The notes under the pieces were generated by a model. It did not search any database. It was not told the origin of the DNA and was given only the letters and a program-made list of their open reading frames with translations. This document shows, piece after piece, positions 5,969-7,889 of a stretch of DNA of 7,889 nucleotides. The stretch spans positions 1 through 7,889 of the forward strand of contig NCBD01000040.1 of the NCBI GenBank assembly GCA_002255315.1, given 5' to 3'. The translations under genes and the position numbers were made by a program. The DNA is from Actinobacteria bacterium 21-64-8. Lineage in GTDB: Bacteria > Actinomycetota > Acidimicrobiia > Acidimicrobiales > RAAP-2. Position 1 is the stretch's first letter. Every line of letters begins with the position of its first letter.

Positions 5969-6531
5969 TTGGCTACCTCCGCGGCACCGTGCGAGCGGTT
6001 CTCGCGTCGACGGCGGTGCTGTTGGACGTGCGTGGGGTGGGTTACGAGGTGCACGTGGCCACGAGTGAGGTCGTGTCTGTTGATCACGAACTGGAGCTCT
6101 TTATTCACACGGCGGTCCGAGCCGACGCCATCGTGCTCTACGGCTTTGCCACTCTCGAAGAGCGTGAAGTCTTTGAACTCTTGCTCGCGACACCGGGGGT
6201 TGGTCCCTCGACGGCGCTCGGTGCGCTACGCACGCTCTCACTCGCCAGACTCGTCGCGGCCATTGAAGCCCAGGACGTGAAGACCATCGCGACTATTCCC
6301 GGCGTCGGCCAGAAGACCGCTAGTCGAATTGTGCTCGAGCTCCAAGGACGTCTCGTGCTCGTTGAGCAGTCCTCGAGCTCGTCGTTCGAAGTCAACACCA
6401 TCATTGAAGACGCGCTGCGAGCGCTGGGCTATACGGCCACTGAAGTGCGAGACGCCCTGCGTGACACGACGCTCTCCAGCGATGAATCCATTGCGCTGCG
6501 AGAAGCGCTCGGATTGCTGCGGCGCGCATGA
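5965..6531 (+). CDS. ruvA: Holliday junction DNA helicase subunit RuvA
   Basis: RuvA binds the four-way junction as one or two tetramers and loads two RuvB rings for branch migration. The 188-aa product has all three domains: an OB fold opening MIGYLRGTV (1-9) with GVGYEVHV (24-31), domain II with two helix-hairpin-helix motifs (ATPGVGPSTALGAL, 75-88, and ATIPGVGQKTASRIV, 109-123), a serine-rich flexible linker (136-140), and the RuvB-binding domain III (IIEDALRALGYTATEV, 146-161). In the acidic-pin loop, RADAIVLYG (52-60) stands where E. coli has REDAQLLYG, so Glu55 of E. coli is Ala53 and only Asp54 remains. The GTG start lies in a GTGA overlap with ruvC, and the stop overlaps ruvB in ATGA; no own promoter is likely. 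Confidence 0.96.
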   Translation: MIGYLRGTVRAVLASTAVLLDVRGVGYEVHVATSEVVSVDHELELFIHTAVRADAIVLYGFATLEEREVFELLLATPGVGPSTALGALRTLSLARLVAAIEAQDVKTIATIPGVGQKTASRIVLELQGRLVLVEQSSSSSFEVNTIIEDALRALGYTATEVRDALRDTTLSSDESIALREALGLLRRA

Positions 6532-7568
6532 CCAAGCACGAACTCGATCTCGACGCTTTGCGCGCGCCACTCGTGACGGCGCTAGCGACCGAACACGAGC
6601 GTCGAAGCGAAGCGTCATTGCGTCCGGCGACGCTTGGCGAATTTGTCGGTCAGCGCGATCTCGTCGGGCACCTCAACGTCGTACTGGGGTCGGCGCGCTC
6701 GCGAGCACAGACGCTCGATCACTTGCTCTTTGCCGGACCGCCGGGACTCGGCAAGACGTCACTCGCGAGCATCGTGGCCAACGAGATGGGTGCCGGACTG
6801 CGTGTCACGTCGGGACCGGTCTTGTCGCGTCCTGGGGACCTCGCCGCCTTGATGACCGACCTGCAAGACGGTGACGTGCTCTTCATTGACGAAATTCACC
6901 GGATGTCGCGGGCCGTCGAAGAAGTGCTCTATCCGGCAATGGAAGACCGCCGCTTGGACGTCATGATTGGCCGTGGGCCATCGGCGCGCTCAATTCGACT
7001 CGACCTTCCTAATTTTACGTTGATTGGCGCCACAACGCGCACCGGTCTCGTCGCGGCACCACTACGTGACCGGTTTGGTTTTATTGGACAACTCGATCTC
7101 TACGACGCCGACGAACTGGCGCACATCGTCGAACGTTCGGCCGCGTTGCTCGAGGTGCAAATAACGACGGAGGCCGCGCACGCCATTGCGTCACGAAGCC
7201 GGGGCACGCCACGTGTCGCCAATCGGCTTCTTCGCCGCGTACGGGACTATGCCTCGTACCACGAACTCACCCTCGTCAACGACCAGGTGAGCCTCGACGC
7301 ACTCGAACTTTTTGGCGTCGACGAGCTCGGACTTGACAAAATCGACCGTCGGATTCTCGGGTTGCTCTGTGGACCGTTCGCCCAAATGCCCGTGGGACTG
7401 ACCACCTTGGCGCACGCCTGTGGGGAAGAGCCCACCACGATTGAAGAGGCCTACGAGCCCTTTCTCTTGCGCGAGGGTCTCATCGTTCGAACCCCGAGGG
7501 GCCGCGTCGCAACGGAACGGGCCTTTTCCCACGTGGGACGCCAATCGAATGCTCCTGGGCTGTTCTAA
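6528..7568 (+). CDS. ruvB: Holliday junction branch migration ATPase RuvB
   Basis: RuvB is the AAA+ hexameric motor that pulls DNA through the RuvA-bound junction. The 346-aa product is full length. It shows the RuvB N-terminal signature LRPATLGEFVGQ (31-42), Walker A GPPGLGKTS (70-78), Walker B with DEIH (121-124), sensor 1 GATTRTG (167-173), the arginine-finger segment PLRDRFG (178-184) and sensor 2 GTPRVANRLLRRVRDY (226-241). The C-terminal winged helix runs from about 270, ending with the highly conserved RTPRGRVAT (321-329). One departure is FAQMPVGL (284-291), where most relatives have F[GF]GGPVGL at the entry to the winged helix. The ATG is in a 4-nt ATGA overlap with ruvA, so translation is coupled and the gene should follow the SOS control of ruvC. 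Confidence 0.98.
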   Translation: MTKHELDLDALRAPLVTALATEHERRSEASLRPATLGEFVGQRDLVGHLNVVLGSARSRAQTLDHLLFAGPPGLGKTSLASIVANEMGAGLRVTSGPVLSRPGDLAALMTDLQDGDVLFIDEIHRMSRAVEEVLYPAMEDRRLDVMIGRGPSARSIRLDLPNFTLIGATTRTGLVAAPLRDRFGFIGQLDLYDADELAHIVERSAALLEVQITTEAAHAIASRSRGTPRVANRLLRRVRDYASYHELTLVNDQVSLDALELFGVDELGLDKIDRRILGLLCGPFAQMPVGLTTLAHACGEEPTTIEEAYEPFLLREGLIVRTPRGRVATERAFSHVGRQSNAPGLF

Positions 7569-7587
7569 GAGCGGAGAATCCAGCGAC

Positions 7588-7593
7588 TAAGGT
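7588..7593 (+). promoter_or_regulatory. Possible -10 element upstream of yajC
   Basis: TAAGGT fits TANNNT and lies in the 54-nt ruvB-yajC gap. It predicts a start near 7600, which would remove the left arm of the hairpin at 7593-7616 from the transcript. There is no clear -35. The call is weak and rests on position and pattern only. Confidence 0.3.
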
Positions 7594-7616
7594 TTCTTCG
7601 TTCAACAACGAAGGAA
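7593..7616 (+). promoter_or_regulatory. Hairpin that buries the yajC Shine-Dalgarno
   Basis: TTTCTTCGTT (7593-7602) pairs with AACGAAGGAA (7607-7616) over 10 bp, nine Watson-Crick and one T-G wobble (7595-7614), with the loop CAAC. The right arm contains the whole GAAGGA ribosome binding site at 7610-7615, seven nt before the yajC ATG. In RNA this would hide the site. At DNA level the dyad could also be an operator. No T-run follows, so it is not a normal terminator for ruvB. Confidence 0.55.
7610..7615 (+). promoter_or_regulatory. Shine-Dalgarno of yajC
   Basis: GAAGGA lies 7 nt before the ATG at 7623, ideal spacing, and fixes the start. It forms part of the right arm of the hairpin at 7593-7616. 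Confidence 0.75.
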
Positions 7617-7622
7617 TAGCCA

Positions 7623-7889
7623 ATGTCCGCAGTTCTCTTTTTAGCGAAGAGCTCAGGTTCTTCATCGATTCTGATTATCTACGCGGTGCTCTTCGCGGCC
7701 TTCTACTTTTTCTACCTTCGTCCACGCTCTAAGAAGCAAAAGGCAACTCGTCTTGAAGCTCGCCAAGTCGACGTCGGCCAGTTGGCCCAGACCATTGGTG
7801 GCTTTGTGGGCACGGTGGTGAAAAAGGGCGACGATCTCGTCACGCTCCGCAGCAGTAGCGGCATCGAGTTGGATTTCGTGCCCTCGGCG
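7623..7889 (+). CDS. yajC: Preprotein translocase subunit YajC, N-terminal part
   Basis: YajC is a small single-pass inner-membrane protein that associates with SecDF and SecYEG. The first 89 codons are present and the gene runs off the window. After a short serine-rich N-terminus there is one membrane helix (about residues 15-31, ILIIYAVLFAAFYFFYL), then the family's RPRSKKQK stop-transfer segment (33-40), in place of the usual RPQ, and the soluble domain with VGQLAQTIGGFVGTVVKKGDDLVTL (51-75), the YajC core pattern of V-G-x-x-V-x-T-x-G-G-x-x-G-x-V. In actinobacteria yajC follows ruvB and precedes secD and secF, so these probably lie just beyond the window end. It has its own ribosome binding site within a hairpin, and a gap of 54 nt separates it from ruvB, so it is probably a separate unit. 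Confidence 0.92.
   Translation, partial: MSAVLFLAKSSGSSSILIIYAVLFAAFYFFYLRPRSKKQKATRLEARQVDVGQLAQTIGGFVGTVVKKGDDLVTLRSSSGIELDFVPSA

Noticed and set aside
7596..7613. A second LexA box before yajC.
   Set aside because: The dyad there is TTCGTT-CAAC-AACGAA, with the arms in the opposite order to GAAC-N4-GTTC, so it does not fit the LexA consensus.

Overview
The window is a dense, one-directional block of conserved bacterial genes on the + strand. The gene order is that of Actinomycetota: a CDP-alcohol phosphatidyltransferase tail (pgsA / phosphatidylinositol-phosphate synthase type), a PatA-type acyltransferase, PimA-type mannosyltransferase, one membrane protein, pdxS, pdxT, yebC, ruvC, ruvA, ruvB and the start of yajC. 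The same order, with other genes between, is known from Mycobacterium (pgsA1 - acyltransferase - pimA ... snzP - snoP - yebC ... ruvC - ruvA - ruvB ... yajC). GC-rich composition (about 60% by eye), many GTG starts, phosphatidylinositol mannoside (PIM) genes and two apparently leaderless promoters fit an actinobacterium. The protein sequences do not look mycobacterial; a deep-branching class such as Acidimicrobiia is my guess, not a demonstration.

Positions 2-3122 form a membrane-lipid block: pgsA tail, acyltransferase and pimA, packed with 2-nt gaps or 4-nt overlaps, then a 300-aa two-helix membrane protein. That protein reads as an M48/HtpX-type peptidase that has lost its zinc-binding and catalytic residues, and it is the least ordinary gene here. 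Positions 3138-4624 are the two-subunit pyridoxal 5'-phosphate synthase (PdxS synthase, PdxT glutaminase), with a likely leaderless promoter in front. Positions 4632-5415 hold yebC, with its own strong ribosome binding site and a possible promoter.

Positions 5443-7568 are the complete Holliday-junction set ruvC-ruvA-ruvB, each junction overlapping by 4 nt (GTGA, ATGA). A perfect LexA/SOS box (CGAAC-GTAT-GTTCG, 5449-5462) lies one base after the ruvC -10 element and spans the start codon, so the whole set is probably DNA-damage inducible. After a 54-nt gap yajC begins; its ribosome binding site is buried in a 10-bp hairpin (7593-7616).

No mobile element, CRISPR array, RNA gene, integration site or U-tract terminator is visible, and no gene-free stretch exceeds 60 nt. 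I do not see a wholly new multi-gene system. The points worth following up are the pseudopeptidase in the PIM cluster, the SOS box on the ruvC start, the yajC SD hairpin, and smaller residue changes in RuvA and RuvB.
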